The notes beneath the pieces were generated by a model, which searched no databases, was not told the DNA's origin, and worked only from the letters and a program-made list of their open reading frames with translations. A DNA stretch of 64,000 nucleotides, taken from Pseudomonas sp. G2-4 (GTDB taxonomy: Bacteria > Pseudomonadota > Gammaproteobacteria > Pseudomonadales > Pseudomonadaceae). The stretch covers positions 3,658,001 through 3,722,000 of the forward strand of contig NZ_CP125957.1 of NCBI RefSeq assembly GCF_030064125.1, written 5' to 3'. The position numbers were made by a program, and so were the translations under genes. Positions 27,921-36,753 of the stretch are shown here, in pieces (position 1 is the first letter of the stretch; every line of letters begins with the position of its first letter).

Positions 27921-28678
27921 GAGTCCTGCTCCTGGACCACTGACTCGCTCAGTTGCAGCACCGGCTCGAGTTCCGAACGAATGTCACGCCAGAAAACCTG
28001 CCCCAACCCAGTCAGCAACACCACCATCGCCAGGATCGCCAACCCCAGGCGCACCCCGTCCGGCAGCGACTGCTGCACCGGCATACGCACCGGCACCGCC
28101 GCCGAAGACATCGCCAGGCGCTCACTGACATCGCCATAATCGGGGTCGTGCTGCCAGGCAAACGTGAACAGCGCCAGACGCCATTTTTCATGCTGGACCT
28201 GACCGGGCTCGCCGCGCAGCCGGCCCTGGAAACCGAGGATCAGGCATTGCAGGTAGACATTGGCCAGGTCCCGGGTGCCGGGCATCTGCTCATCCAACAG
28301 CTTCTTGATGGCGGCAGGCAGCCGCTCGCCGGCCTGGCGACTGGAATACATGCGCGATTCGAGCGGGTGCTGCTGCCAGGCCAATTGCCCCGGCCACGGG
28401 GTGAACAACAAGATTTCGTCCACCAGCGCCACGAAGGCGTAGACCAGGGCCTTGACCTGCTCAGTGGCGGCATCGCCGACGGTGGCAAAAGCCACCCGCC
28501 ACAGGCGCTGGGCACTGCGCCCGGAAAACTCCACCACCCGGTTGACCAATACCGCAGGGTCGCTGTCCTTGGGCAAGTCCTGCCATTCCTGGGACCACTT
28601 CAGCCAGGCCTGACGAAAAGCGCTGCTCAGCGGCGCCTCATGCAGACCCCGAACCGCCCCGCCACTTCCGTCAGGCAT
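27917..28678 (-). CDS. tssL: Type VI secretion membrane-complex protein TssL (DotU-like)
   Basis: 253-aa inner-membrane protein. A large cytoplasmic domain with the DotU pattern (ALVDEILLFTPWPGQLAW around residues 80-97 and a YLQCLILGFQGRLRG motif) is followed by a single C-terminal membrane helix (LGLAILAMVVLLTGLGQVFW). There is no peptidoglycan-binding OmpA-like extension. The start at 28678 is chosen for its GGGGAG site; a TTG further upstream is possible. It overlaps tssM by 4 nt and follows tssK by 18 nt. Confidence 0.93.
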   Translation of the reverse strand: MPDGSGGAVRGLHEAPLSSAFRQAWLKWSQEWQDLPKDSDPAVLVNRVVEFSGRSAQRLWRVAFATVGDAATEQVKALVYAFVALVDEILLFTPWPGQLAWQQHPLESRMYSSRQAGERLPAAIKKLLDEQMPGTRDLANVYLQCLILGFQGRLRGEPGQVQHEKWRLALFTFAWQHDPDYGDVSERLAMSSAAVPVRMPVQQSLPDGVRLGLAILAMVVLLTGLGQVFWRDIRSELEPVLQLSESVVQEQDS

Positions 28679-28696
28679 ACGACTCCCCTTTTGCAA

Positions 28697-30028
28697 TCAG
28701 GCACTTTCACCGGTTTGCGCCACGAACAACACCACTTGCCACGGACTGCTGGGCTGGGCTGATGCCGGCGCCACGATGTACAACGGTAACTGCCCGTCGA
28801 ACCACTGCCCGCTGGCGGCCACCACAAACAACCGGGTGTCATCGCCCACGCTGTAGGCCACCTGTTCATTGCGGCTCATGGCCTGATGGGGCAGACCGCT
28901 CATGCGTTGTCGGCTCAACAGCGGGACGTGCGGCGCGGACGCGATAATCGCGCTGCGTAACCACTCGGCTGCGGCCTGCTCACTGGCGCCGTTGGGCATG
29001 CGCAGGCCGATCACCAGGCGTTGGCTCGGCTGGTCGTCAGGCAACTGGATCGAGAAGACCTGATCATTGCGCTCGAAGGCCAGGCTGCGATAGCCGGCAC
29101 GAACCAGTTCCAAGGTGTCTTCCAGCCAATCGAGCAGCGGCTCGTAGCCGCGCTGCAACTCCAGAAAATCCAGAGGCGCGAAAGCCGGCACGCCGGCCAG
29201 TGGATCGAGGGCCGACCAGGTTCCGGCCAGCCCCAGCAGCAAGCCGTACAGCGCTTGGGGCGTCACCACCCGGGTATTCAACGCACCTTCGACCTCCGGC
29301 AAACGCGCCCACAACGCCGTCAATTGCCGGCGAATCTCCAAGGCATCGTCCTGGTTACCGGCGGCCTGGGCCTGACGCAACCGACCGGCAAGGAACAGGC
29401 ATTTTTCCCGCGCCCGAGCGCACAGCCCGGCGACTCGCCGACCGAGCATCGACTCCGGCAGCAACACAGGCGTCGGTGGCGTGTAGGGCACCCGCAAAAA
29501 GCCGCCGCCTTCCTTACGGATGCGCAGCAGCGGCAGGCAGATCGAGTCGGCCTTGCTCAGTTGCGTGCACAGCCTTGGATTGGGTCGCCAGACGGTGATG
29601 GATTCGGGAAACTCGCCGCTGGTGAGGTCTGGCAGCGCATCGCGAACCACCGACTGCAGGCGGCCCTTGAGTGGCAGCAATTGTCCGGCACGCCAGAGCG
29701 GACTGATGGCCAGGTACACGGTCACGGTAGCGTCGTCGGTCTTGTTCACCGCCTCGTTGATGTCCAGCTCCAGGACAGGCCCGACACCCGCCTGCAGGTT
29801 GACCGGCAAGCCGTCCGGCAAGGTGCCTTGCAGTTGCAGCAGTCGAACTTGCCCGGCGCTGAGGGCCGAGGGGTCGACTTCCAGTTGACTGACACCCCAG
29901 AACCAGGGATTGCAGGCCCCGGCAAAATGCGCGGCCAGGGCCTCGGCGCGCAACCCTTGCAATTGAAAATGCTGGGGCAGCAACTGCATGCCCTCATGCC
30001 AGCACACCGCGTCAGGTAACAGACTCAT
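28697..30028 (-). CDS. tssK: Type VI secretion baseplate protein TssK
   Basis: 443-aa cytoplasmic baseplate component that links the baseplate to the membrane complex. The N-terminus carries the family motif CWHEGMQLLPQHFQLQ (about residues 8-23), and the length is normal for TssK. The start at 30028 (MSLLPDAV) has an AGGGAG site; an upstream GTG frame would add 17 residues overlapping the tssJ end. It lies between tssJ and tssL in the minus-strand operon. Confidence 0.94.
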   Translation of the reverse strand: MSLLPDAVCWHEGMQLLPQHFQLQGLRAEALAAHFAGACNPWFWGVSQLEVDPSALSAGQVRLLQLQGTLPDGLPVNLQAGVGPVLELDINEAVNKTDDATVTVYLAISPLWRAGQLLPLKGRLQSVVRDALPDLTSGEFPESITVWRPNPRLCTQLSKADSICLPLLRIRKEGGGFLRVPYTPPTPVLLPESMLGRRVAGLCARAREKCLFLAGRLRQAQAAGNQDDALEIRRQLTALWARLPEVEGALNTRVVTPQALYGLLLGLAGTWSALDPLAGVPAFAPLDFLELQRGYEPLLDWLEDTLELVRAGYRSLAFERNDQVFSIQLPDDQPSQRLVIGLRMPNGASEQAAAEWLRSAIIASAPHVPLLSRQRMSGLPHQAMSRNEQVAYSVGDDTRLFVVAASGQWFDGQLPLYIVAPASAQPSSPWQVVLFVAQTGESA

Positions 30029-30079
30029 ACGACTCCCTTCGACATCCCAATGTCGCCGCGCTTGGCGGCCCGCGGTCAC

Positions 30080-30544
30080 TCAAGGCTGGTTGTCACTGAG
30101 CTGGCCATCATTCACGAGGGTCATCTCGCGACTGTCGAACTTCAGCCAGGCCTTGCGCTGATCGTCCAGCCGAAGCCGGTGGGCTCCGGGAGTGTTATAG
30201 CTGGCGAAGACTAAAAGTCCAGCGGCGCGCCGGCCCTCCAACGGGAAGGGTTGGCGGTCGATAAATTGTCCCGGGACCAACTCCAGCCCCCACACCGACA
30301 TAAGTTGACGATAGTCGCGCTGGAACTGTTCGCGCTCGGCGAACCACTGGCTGGCGGTGATACCCGACAGCTGCTTGAGCAGGTCCGGGTCATTCACGGC
30401 GATGAAATCCACGGCGATCGGCGTGTCGTCATTGGCCCGCGGCGCGACGTCCAGGGTCAGGCTGTCCAGGTCGACACTGGGGGCAAAGAACGAGCAACCG
30501 GTGAGTGCCAGGCTCAAAAAAAATCCGAAAAAAAAGACACGCAA
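30080..30544 (-). CDS. tssJ: Type VI secretion outer-membrane lipoprotein TssJ
   Basis: 154-aa lipoprotein. A short signal peptide ends in the lipobox LTGC, with the lipidated cysteine at residue 17 (followed by SFFAPS, so no Asp retention signal at +2, consistent with outer-membrane sorting). The mature part is a compact beta-rich domain of family size. It anchors the TssJLM complex in the outer membrane. It is first in the minus-strand operon and divergent from tssB. Confidence 0.93.
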   Translation of the reverse strand: MRVFFFGFFLSLALTGCSFFAPSVDLDSLTLDVAPRANDDTPIAVDFIAVNDPDLLKQLSGITASQWFAEREQFQRDYRQLMSVWGLELVPGQFIDRQPFPLEGRRAAGLLVFASYNTPGAHRLRLDDQRKAWLKFDSREMTLVNDGQLSDNQP

Positions 30545-30768
30545 AATGAATTTTCCTTTTCTCAGCGGTCATAAATTGTTTTTGCTTGCTTTTTTATAGA
30601 CCTGTTCTAGCGTCTTGGATAGTTCGACCAGCACGGTCGAATGCACCAGGTTCGTCAAGGGAATGACAGGTTTTCTGCCCTCCATTTGCAACCTGCGGAT
30701 CAGCAAGGGATTGCGATGAGCGGGACTCCCGATGCATTGCTCCCACACATGCATCGGAGTCGGCCGCC
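30545..30768. promoter_or_regulatory. Divergent tssJ / tssB control region
   Basis: This 224-nt region separates the two type VI operons. Its left third is AT-rich (about 30545-30600, with TTTTTGCTTGCTTTTTTATAG), unlike the flanking genes, and could hold promoters in both directions. I looked for a sigma-54 GG-N10-GC pattern and did not find a convincing one. The right end is the tssB leader hairpin described separately. Confidence 0.6.
30725..30760 (+). promoter_or_regulatory. Hairpin covering the tssB ribosome-binding site
   Basis: ACTCCCGATGCAT (30725-30737) and ATGCATCGGAGT (30749-30760) can form a 12-pair stem with one bulged C around an 11-nt loop. The GGAG at 30756-30759 is the ribosome-binding site for the ATG at 30769 and lies in the 3' arm. 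GGA triplets also occur at 30697, 30708 and 30723. The layout suggests translational control, possibly by an RsmA/CsrA-type protein. Confidence 0.6.
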
Positions 30769-31329
30769 ATGGCAGAAAGTACCCAGCACAAGCTCGACAG
30801 AGTCCGTCCTCCCCGCGTCCAGATCACCTACGACGTGGAAATCGGCAACGCCATCGAGAAAAAAGAATTGCCACTGGTGGTCGGCATTCTGGCCGACCTT
30901 TCGGGCAAGCCCCTGGACCCGCTGCCCAAGCTCAATGAGCGGCGCTTCACGGAAATCGATCGGGATAATTTCAATGAAGTCCTGGCCTCCATCTCCCCCC
31001 GCGCCACCCTCCAAGTGAACAACACCCTCAGCGGGGATGACAGCAAGCTCAACATCGAACTCAACTTCCGCCACATCGACGACTTCGACCCGGTCAAGGT
31101 CGTGGAGCAGGTCACACCGCTGCGTCGCTTGTTCGAGGCGCGCCAGCGCCTGCGGGACCTGTTGACCAAACTCGACGGCAACGACGACCTGGACAAGCTG
31201 CTGCGGGACGTGATCGCCAACACCGAAGGCCTGCAAGAGATCAAGTCGGCCCGCCCTCAGGACGTACCGCCAGAGCTGCCGACCGTGGCCGCCAACGATG
31301 ACCCGGCCCCGACCGAACCACAGGCCTGA
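30769..31329 (+). CDS. tssB: Type VI secretion sheath small subunit TssB
   Basis: 186-aa subunit that assembles with TssC into the contractile sheath (VipA/HsiB family). Family features are the N-terminal RVRPPRVQITYDVEIGNA stretch, the VGILADLSG core near residue 38, and a charged C-terminal tail. It is the first gene of the plus-strand operon; tssC follows after 30 nt. Its ribosome-binding site lies inside a predicted hairpin. Confidence 0.95.
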   Translation: MAESTQHKLDRVRPPRVQITYDVEIGNAIEKKELPLVVGILADLSGKPLDPLPKLNERRFTEIDRDNFNEVLASISPRATLQVNNTLSGDDSKLNIELNFRHIDDFDPVKVVEQVTPLRRLFEARQRLRDLLTKLDGNDDLDKLLRDVIANTEGLQEIKSARPQDVPPELPTVAANDDPAPTEPQA

Positions 31330-31359
31330 TCGCGCTCATCACTCAAGGGAGATAAAGCC

Positions 31360-32841
31360 ATGCCTGCTTCATCCAGCGCTCAAACCAGCGAGAGCACGAC
31401 CCAGACCCTGTCCCTGCTGGACAGGATCATCGCCGAAGGCCGCATGGCCCACGACGACAGCCAGCAGGACTACGCCCGCGACATGCTGGCCGAATTTGCC
31501 ACCCAGGTCCTCGACGAAGGCATGGCCATCGACAAGGACACCGTGGCGATGATCAACGACCGCATCAGCCAGATCGACCAGTTGATCAGCGCCCAGCTCA
31601 ACGAAGTGCTGCACCACCCCGATCTGCAGAAACTCGAAGCCTCCTGGCGCGGCCTGCACCTGCTGGTGCAGAACACCGAAACCAGCACTCGGCTCAAATT
31701 GCGCCTGCTCAACGTGACCCAGAAAGAGCTGCAGAACGATCTGGAGAAAGCCGTCGAATTCGACCAGAGCGCGTTATTCAAGAAGATCTACGAAGAAGAA
31801 TACGGCACCTTTGGCGGGCACCCGTTCAGCCTGCTGGTGGGTGACTACACCTTCGGCCGGCATCCGCAGGACATCGGCCTGCTGGAAAAACTCTCGAACG
31901 TCGCCGCCGCGGCGCACGCGCCGTTCATTGCCGCCGCCAGCCCACGGCTGTTCGACATGACCAGCTTCACCGAACTGGCAGTGCCGAGGGACCTGTCGAA
32001 GATTTTCGAGAGCCAGGAACTGATCAAGTGGCGCTCGTTCCGTGAAAGCGAAGACTCGCGTTATGTCTCCCTGGTGCTGCCGCACTTCCTGCTGCGCCTG
32101 CCCTACGGCCCGGACACGCTGCCGGTGGAAGGCATCAACTACGTCGAAGACGTCAACGGCACCGACCACAGCAAATACCTGTGGGGCAACGCCGCCTGGG
32201 CGCTGTCACAACGCATCACCGAAGCCTTCGCCAAATATGGCTGGTGCGCGGCGATTCGCGGCGCCGAGGGCGGTGGCGCGGTCGAAGGCCTGCCAGCCCA
32301 TACCTTCCGCACCAGCTCCGGGGACCTGTCGCTCAAATGCCCGACCGAAGTGGCGATCACCGACCGCCGCGAAAAAGAACTCAACGACCTGGGCTTCATC
32401 GCCCTGTGCCACAAGAAAAACAGCGACGTGGCGGTGTTCTTCGGCGGCCAGACCACCAACCGGGCCAAGGTCTACAACACCAACGAGGCCAACGCCAACG
32501 CGCGGATCTCGGCGATGTTGCCGTATGTCCTCGCGGCCTCGCGTTTCGCCCATTACCTGAAGGTGATCATGCGCGACAAAGTCGGCAGCTTCATGACCCG
32601 CGACAACGTGCAGACCTACCTCAACAACTGGATCGCCGACTACGTGCTGATCAACGACAACGCACCCCAGGAGATCAAGGCGCAATACCCGTTGCGCGAA
32701 GCGCGGGTGGACGTGACGGAGGTGGCCGGCAAGCCGGGGGCCTACAAGGCAACGGTGTTCCTGCGACCGCACTTCCAGCTCGAGGAGCTGACCGCCTCGA
32801 TCCGCCTGGTGGCGACGCTGCCGCCACCGGTTGCTGCCTGA
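31360..32841 (+). CDS. tssC: Type VI secretion sheath large subunit TssC
   Basis: 493-aa VipB/HsiC-family sheath subunit. The family is recognised from LEASWRGLHLLVQNTETS (about residues 88-105), from WGNAAWALSQRITEAFAKYGWCAAIRGAEGGG in the middle (quoted in part as AFAKYGWCAAIRG) and from the C-terminal RPHFQLEELTASIRLVA. It polymerises with TssB around the Hcp tube and contracts to fire the needle. An AAGGGAGA site precedes the ATG. A REP pair separates it from hcp, unusual inside an operon. Confidence 0.96.
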   Translation: MPASSSAQTSESTTQTLSLLDRIIAEGRMAHDDSQQDYARDMLAEFATQVLDEGMAIDKDTVAMINDRISQIDQLISAQLNEVLHHPDLQKLEASWRGLHLLVQNTETSTRLKLRLLNVTQKELQNDLEKAVEFDQSALFKKIYEEEYGTFGGHPFSLLVGDYTFGRHPQDIGLLEKLSNVAAAAHAPFIAAASPRLFDMTSFTELAVPRDLSKIFESQELIKWRSFRESEDSRYVSLVLPHFLLRLPYGPDTLPVEGINYVEDVNGTDHSKYLWGNAAWALSQRITEAFAKYGWCAAIRGAEGGGAVEGLPAHTFRTSSGDLSLKCPTEVAITDRREKELNDLGFIALCHKKNSDVAVFFGGQTTNRAKVYNTNEANANARISAMLPYVLAASRFAHYLKVIMRDKVGSFMTRDNVQTYLNNWIADYVLINDNAPQEIKAQYPLREARVDVTEVAGKPGAYKATVFLRPHFQLEELTASIRLVATLPPPVAA

Positions 32842-32847
32842 TTGCTC

Positions 32848-32963
32848 GTGGCTATGTGGCTATGTGGCTATGTGGCGAGGGAGCTTGCTCCCGCTGGGGC
32901 GCGAAGCGGCCCTGTTTTTTGGGGCTGCTGCGCAGCCCAGCGGGAGCAAGCTCCCTCGCCACA
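32848..32963. repeat. REP pair with an 8-bp tandem repeat, inside the T6SS operon
   Basis: Three copies of GTGGCTAT (32848-32871) lead into TGTGGCGAGGGAGCTTGCTC, and an inverted copy ends at 32963. The element lies between tssC and hcp. As a strong hairpin in mRNA it could stabilise the upstream transcript or attenuate the downstream one. Confidence 0.85.
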
Positions 32964-33035
32964 GGGTTCGGAATTCGTCTTTAACTAATCGGTATCGGGC
33001 ATTGCCCCACTTGTCTTCTTCTGGAGTTCCACACA

Positions 33036-33533
33036 ATGGATGCGATCATTCTCGACCTCGGCGGCGACATCAAGGGCGACAGTCTGCTGGAGGGTTTCAC
33101 GGACAAGATCGAGGTCATGTCCTACAGCCACAACGTGGCGATGCAGGTCACCAACGACGTCAGCAACTCGGAGCGCACCTCCGGCCGGCCCCACATCGGT
33201 GAGTTCACGCTGACCAAGTTCATCGACAGCTCCACCCCCACGCTCAATGAGTATTGCTGTGCCGGCAAACCGATCCCGCAAGCCGTCATCACCATCGGCC
33301 GCAACGCCGCCGAGGGCAGCGGCAAGCTCATGCCGTTCATCATCTACACCCTGACCAACGTCGTGCTATCCAACGTCAGCGTCAGCGGCGGCACGGGCGG
33401 CAAACCCGTGGAAACCCTGTCGCTGAACTTCACCAAGATCAAATGGGAACTCACCGCCCAGAAAGACGACGGCACCAAGGAAGGCACGGCGGGCACGACC
33501 TGGGACCTGGCGGCCAACAAGATGACCAAGTGA
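33036..33533 (+). CDS. hcp: Type VI secretion tube protein Hcp
   Basis: 165-aa secreted tube protein of the Hcp family. Hcp rings stack into the inner tube propelled by the TssBC sheath and can carry small effectors. The family pattern is seen in LDLGGDIKGDSLLEGF, RTSGRPHIGEFTLTKFID and the C-terminal LNFTKIKWEL. There is no signal peptide, as expected. A CTGGAG site lies upstream. A REP pair upstream, or a promoter of its own, might uncouple hcp expression from tssBC. Confidence 0.95.
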   Translation: MDAIILDLGGDIKGDSLLEGFTDKIEVMSYSHNVAMQVTNDVSNSERTSGRPHIGEFTLTKFIDSSTPTLNEYCCAGKPIPQAVITIGRNAAEGSGKLMPFIIYTLTNVVLSNVSVSGGTGGKPVETLSLNFTKIKWELTAQKDDGTKEGTAGTTWDLAANKMTK

Positions 33534-33545
33534 CGGAGCGCGCCC

Positions 33546-33989
33546 ATGGCCGGCTTCGGGCTTCGCCCGCCGCTGTTCGATCGCCTGGCCAGCCCGGCGG
33601 ACGATTCGGGGCGGACGTTCGATCGACAGGCGTTGCAGGACTCGGTCCATGCCGAACTGCAACGCCTGTTCAATACCCGACGCGGCCCACGGGCGCTGAC
33701 CGAGCCCCCGAGCATCCTGGACTACGGCATCGCCGACTGGACCGCACTGCAACAGCAGCGCAGCGATGACCGGCGCCAACTGACCCGGGAAATTCGCCAG
33801 GCCATCACCCACTTCGAACCTCGCCTGCGCTTGGGTGAGGTGCAGGTCAGCCCGGTACCCGGTCATCCGCAGCAACTGAGCATACGGCTATTGGGCGAGC
33901 TGCGCGGCGACTCGCATGCATGGCCCGTGGCCTTTGTCATCGAGCACGCCGGCGACGGCCTCGAGGTACGACATGAGCGACTCGATTGA
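33546..33989 (+). CDS. tssE: Type VI secretion baseplate protein TssE (gp25-like)
   Basis: 147-aa baseplate component related to phage T4 gp25. The family motif ILDYGIADW is at about residues 57-65, and the REIRQAITHFEPRL stretch (about 80-94) contains the conserved EPRL. It starts 12 nt after hcp with a GGAG site and overlaps tssF by 17 nt, so the two are probably translationally coupled. Confidence 0.93.
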   Translation: MAGFGLRPPLFDRLASPADDSGRTFDRQALQDSVHAELQRLFNTRRGPRALTEPPSILDYGIADWTALQQQRSDDRRQLTREIRQAITHFEPRLRLGEVQVSPVPGHPQQLSIRLLGELRGDSHAWPVAFVIEHAGDGLEVRHERLD

Positions 33990-35763
33990 CCCGCAACTGC
34001 TGGACTATTACCAGCGCGAACTGACCTGGCTGCGGCACGCCGGGAGCCTGTTCGCCGAACGTTACCCCAAGGTTGCCAGGCGTCTGGAGTTGTCCCCCGG
34101 TGAATGCCCCGACCCGCACGTCGAGCGCCTTCTAGAAGGCTTCGCGTTGTTGGCCGCGCGCCTGCAGCGCAGGCTCGATGACGATTACGCCGAGTTCAGC
34201 GACGCCCTGCTTGAACAGCTTTACCCACTGGCCATGCGCCCGTTGCCATCGTGCGCAATCGTGCAGTTCGAACCCGACCCGAGCAAAGGCAACCTCAACG
34301 AGGGCTACCCGCTGCCCCGTGACACCCCGTTGTTCGTCACGACCGACAAGGGCCAGAGCATTCATTTCCGTACCTCGGCTGCCGTGCACTTGTGGCCAGT
34401 AGAAGTCAGCGAAGCGTTACTGCTGGGCAGTGACGAGGCCCAGGCGCTGACCGGCGTGGTCCAGGCCCGCTCGGCCTTGCGCCTGAACCTGCGTTGCCTG
34501 GGGGAAAGCCAATGGTCGAGCCTGGGCATCGATCATCTGCGGGTGCACTTGGCCGCCTCACCGATGATCAATGCCTGGCTGTACGACTTGCTTGGCGCCC
34601 ATGCCGTCAAGGTTCTGGCCGGCCCGCCGGGTAGCGTGCCGGAACCGCTGATGGGTTTGCCGAACATCGTCGGTTTCGCCAGTGATGAAGTCTTGTTGCC
34701 GGACGAAGACGGTGTACATCCCGGCATGCGCTTGCTAGCGGAGTACTTCGCCTTTCCCGACAAATTCGGCTTTTTCGACCTGCCATTGGCCGGGGCTACC
34801 AGCGACGGCCCATCGTTGTACCTGTACATCGTGTTCGACCGCGCGCCCGCCAGCCGCCTGCCGCTCCAGGCCAGCGACATCGCCCTGGGCTGCGCCCCGG
34901 TGATCAACCTGTTCCCCAGGACCTCCGAGCCGCTGCGCCCGGACGGCACCCGCAGCGAATACCGCCTGGTGGCCGACAGTCATCGGGAGAACAGTGTCGA
35001 GATCCACAGCATCCGAGGCATGCGCGCCACGTCCAGCCAGGGCGTGCGCAAAGTGCCGGCCTACTACGGCAGCCAGCACGGCAGCGACCAGCCGTGCTAT
35101 TGGCATGCACGACGGGTCAGCGGCATGAGCCCGAACCGGCTGGGCACCGATGTGATGGTCAGCCTGGTGGATACCCGACTCGACCCACTGGCCGAAACCG
35201 GGGACTACAGCCTCACGGCGGAACTGTTGTGCACCAACCGACACCTGGCCCAGAGCCTGCCGGCCGGCACCCCGTTGGGGTTCGAGCGTCCCGGGCCCGT
35301 GGCCTGGGCCCGCCTGCGCAACCCTCCCAGCCCCCAAAGCCTGCCACGCCTGGACGGTGAGTCGCGCTGGCGGTTGGTGTCGCAATTGACGCTGAACCAT
35401 TTATCACTGGTCGAAGGTCCCCAGGCGCTGGACGCGCTGCGCGAGATTCTCGAACTGCACAATTTGCGCGACGAGGCCAGCGCCCGTCGCCAGATCGAAG
35501 GGGTATCGGGGCTGGGCTGCGAGCGTGTCATCGCCCACGTCGGCGAAGACGCCTGGCGTGGCTGGCGTAACGGGCTGGAAGTGCGCCTGCAACTGGATCC
35601 GCAGCATTTCGTCGGCAGCAGCGCCGTACTGTTCTCCGGGGTACTGGCGCAGTTCTTCTCCCTTTATGCCACCGCCAATCGCTTCGTGCGCACAGCGCTG
35701 GTTCAGTCCGACAAGGAGGTGAAAACATGGCAACCCCAAGCCGGCAAACCCCTGACGCTCTGA
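33973..35763 (+). CDS. tssF: Type VI secretion baseplate protein TssF
   Basis: 596-aa baseplate wedge protein. The N-terminus has the family block LLDYYQRELTWLRHAGSLFA, followed by YPKVARRLELSPGECPDPHVERLLEGFALL (key residues ECPDPHVERL). The start at 33973 (MSDSIDPQ) is chosen from this alignment; a longer frame would overlap tssE further. It overlaps tssE by 17 nt and tssG by 37 nt. TssF, TssG, TssE and TssK together form the baseplate wedges. Confidence 0.95.
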   Translation: MSDSIDPQLLDYYQRELTWLRHAGSLFAERYPKVARRLELSPGECPDPHVERLLEGFALLAARLQRRLDDDYAEFSDALLEQLYPLAMRPLPSCAIVQFEPDPSKGNLNEGYPLPRDTPLFVTTDKGQSIHFRTSAAVHLWPVEVSEALLLGSDEAQALTGVVQARSALRLNLRCLGESQWSSLGIDHLRVHLAASPMINAWLYDLLGAHAVKVLAGPPGSVPEPLMGLPNIVGFASDEVLLPDEDGVHPGMRLLAEYFAFPDKFGFFDLPLAGATSDGPSLYLYIVFDRAPASRLPLQASDIALGCAPVINLFPRTSEPLRPDGTRSEYRLVADSHRENSVEIHSIRGMRATSSQGVRKVPAYYGSQHGSDQPCYWHARRVSGMSPNRLGTDVMVSLVDTRLDPLAETGDYSLTAELLCTNRHLAQSLPAGTPLGFERPGPVAWARLRNPPSPQSLPRLDGESRWRLVSQLTLNHLSLVEGPQALDALREILELHNLRDEASARRQIEGVSGLGCERVIAHVGEDAWRGWRNGLEVRLQLDPQHFVGSSAVLFSGVLAQFFSLYATANRFVRTALVQSDKEVKTWQPQAGKPLTL

Positions 35764-36752
35764 ACCTGAGCCAACGGCTGCGGCGTGACCCACAACGCTT
35801 CGAATGGCTCCAGGCCTTATTGCTGCTGGAGCGCGAACATCCCCAGGCCGAACCCTTGGGCAGCGGCACCGCGCCGCACGCCGAAGCCTTGCGCCTGCGC
35901 GGGCCGTTGACGCCGCTGTTCGCCGCCAGTGAAGTCGAAAGCCTTAACCAGGAACCCGGTTCGCAACCGATCCTGACCACGCCGATCTTTGGCCTCGGCG
36001 GCCCCGACGGTCCCCTGCCCTACGCTTATCAGGAATGGCTGCAACAACGGGCGCGGGCGCGGGATCATGCGCCGGCGGAATTTCTCGACCTGTTCCAGCA
36101 TCGCTTGCTCAGCCTGCTCTATAAGGTGATGCGCAAGCATCGCATCGCCCTGGGTTTCACCGCGCCTGGAGCCTCCGCGGTACACGCGCAATTGCGAGCC
36201 CTGACCGGCCTGTTGCCCAAGGCCTTGCAGGAGCGCCAGGCCGCGCCCGATTCCGCCGTGCTGGCCTGCACCGCCCTGTACGCCGATGGCCGGCGCTCCC
36301 TGGCCGGGTTCGCGGCGATTGTCCGCGAGCAGTTCGGGCTGCCGGTGGAGCTGACGGCTTACGAAGGGGGCTGGCGGGAAATTCCGTCCGCCAGTCGCAG
36401 CCGCTTGCAGCCGGGCGGCCGTAACCTGCGCCTGGGTCGCAGCGCCGTGGCCGGTACCCGGGTCTGGGACGAACATGCCGGTGTGCGCCTGACCCTCGGC
36501 CCGCTGAGCGTTGCCCAGGCCCATGGTTTGCTGCCCAACGGCGAGACCCATCCGCTACTCGCCAGCCTGTATGCCTTGTATTTCGGCCCAGACCTGGATT
36601 GCACCCTGGTATTGCTGATCCGTGGCGCCTGGCCTCTGCAACTGGGCCACCAAGCGCCGCCACGGTTGAACTGGAACGGCGGTCTGCAACGCCAGCCGAG
36701 CCTGGCCGTGCAACGGATCGTCACCCGCCTTCGTCAGCCGGAGATCGCCTGA
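35727..36752 (+). CDS. tssG: Type VI secretion baseplate protein TssG
   Basis: 341-aa baseplate wedge protein that partners TssF. Family features include the N-terminal FEWLQALLLLER, the GLGGPDGPLPYAYQEWLQ block (about residues 88-105) and FLDLFQHRLLSLLYK (about 118-132). The start lies within the end of tssF (37-nt overlap) and has an AAGGAGG-like site upstream in the tssF coding sequence. clpV begins 1 nt after its stop. Confidence 0.94.
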   Translation: MATPSRQTPDALNLSQRLRRDPQRFEWLQALLLLEREHPQAEPLGSGTAPHAEALRLRGPLTPLFAASEVESLNQEPGSQPILTTPIFGLGGPDGPLPYAYQEWLQQRARARDHAPAEFLDLFQHRLLSLLYKVMRKHRIALGFTAPGASAVHAQLRALTGLLPKALQERQAAPDSAVLACTALYADGRRSLAGFAAIVREQFGLPVELTAYEGGWREIPSASRSRLQPGGRNLRLGRSAVAGTRVWDEHAGVRLTLGPLSVAQAHGLLPNGETHPLLASLYALYFGPDLDCTLVLLIRGAWPLQLGHQAPPRLNWNGGLQRQPSLAVQRIVTRLRQPEIA

Positions 36753-36753
36753 A

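Noticed and set aside
30545..30768. Sigma-54 promoter for the type VI operons
   Set aside because: I looked for GG-N10-GC patterns in both directions; the candidates had wrong spacing (for example 14 nt between GG and GC near 30697).
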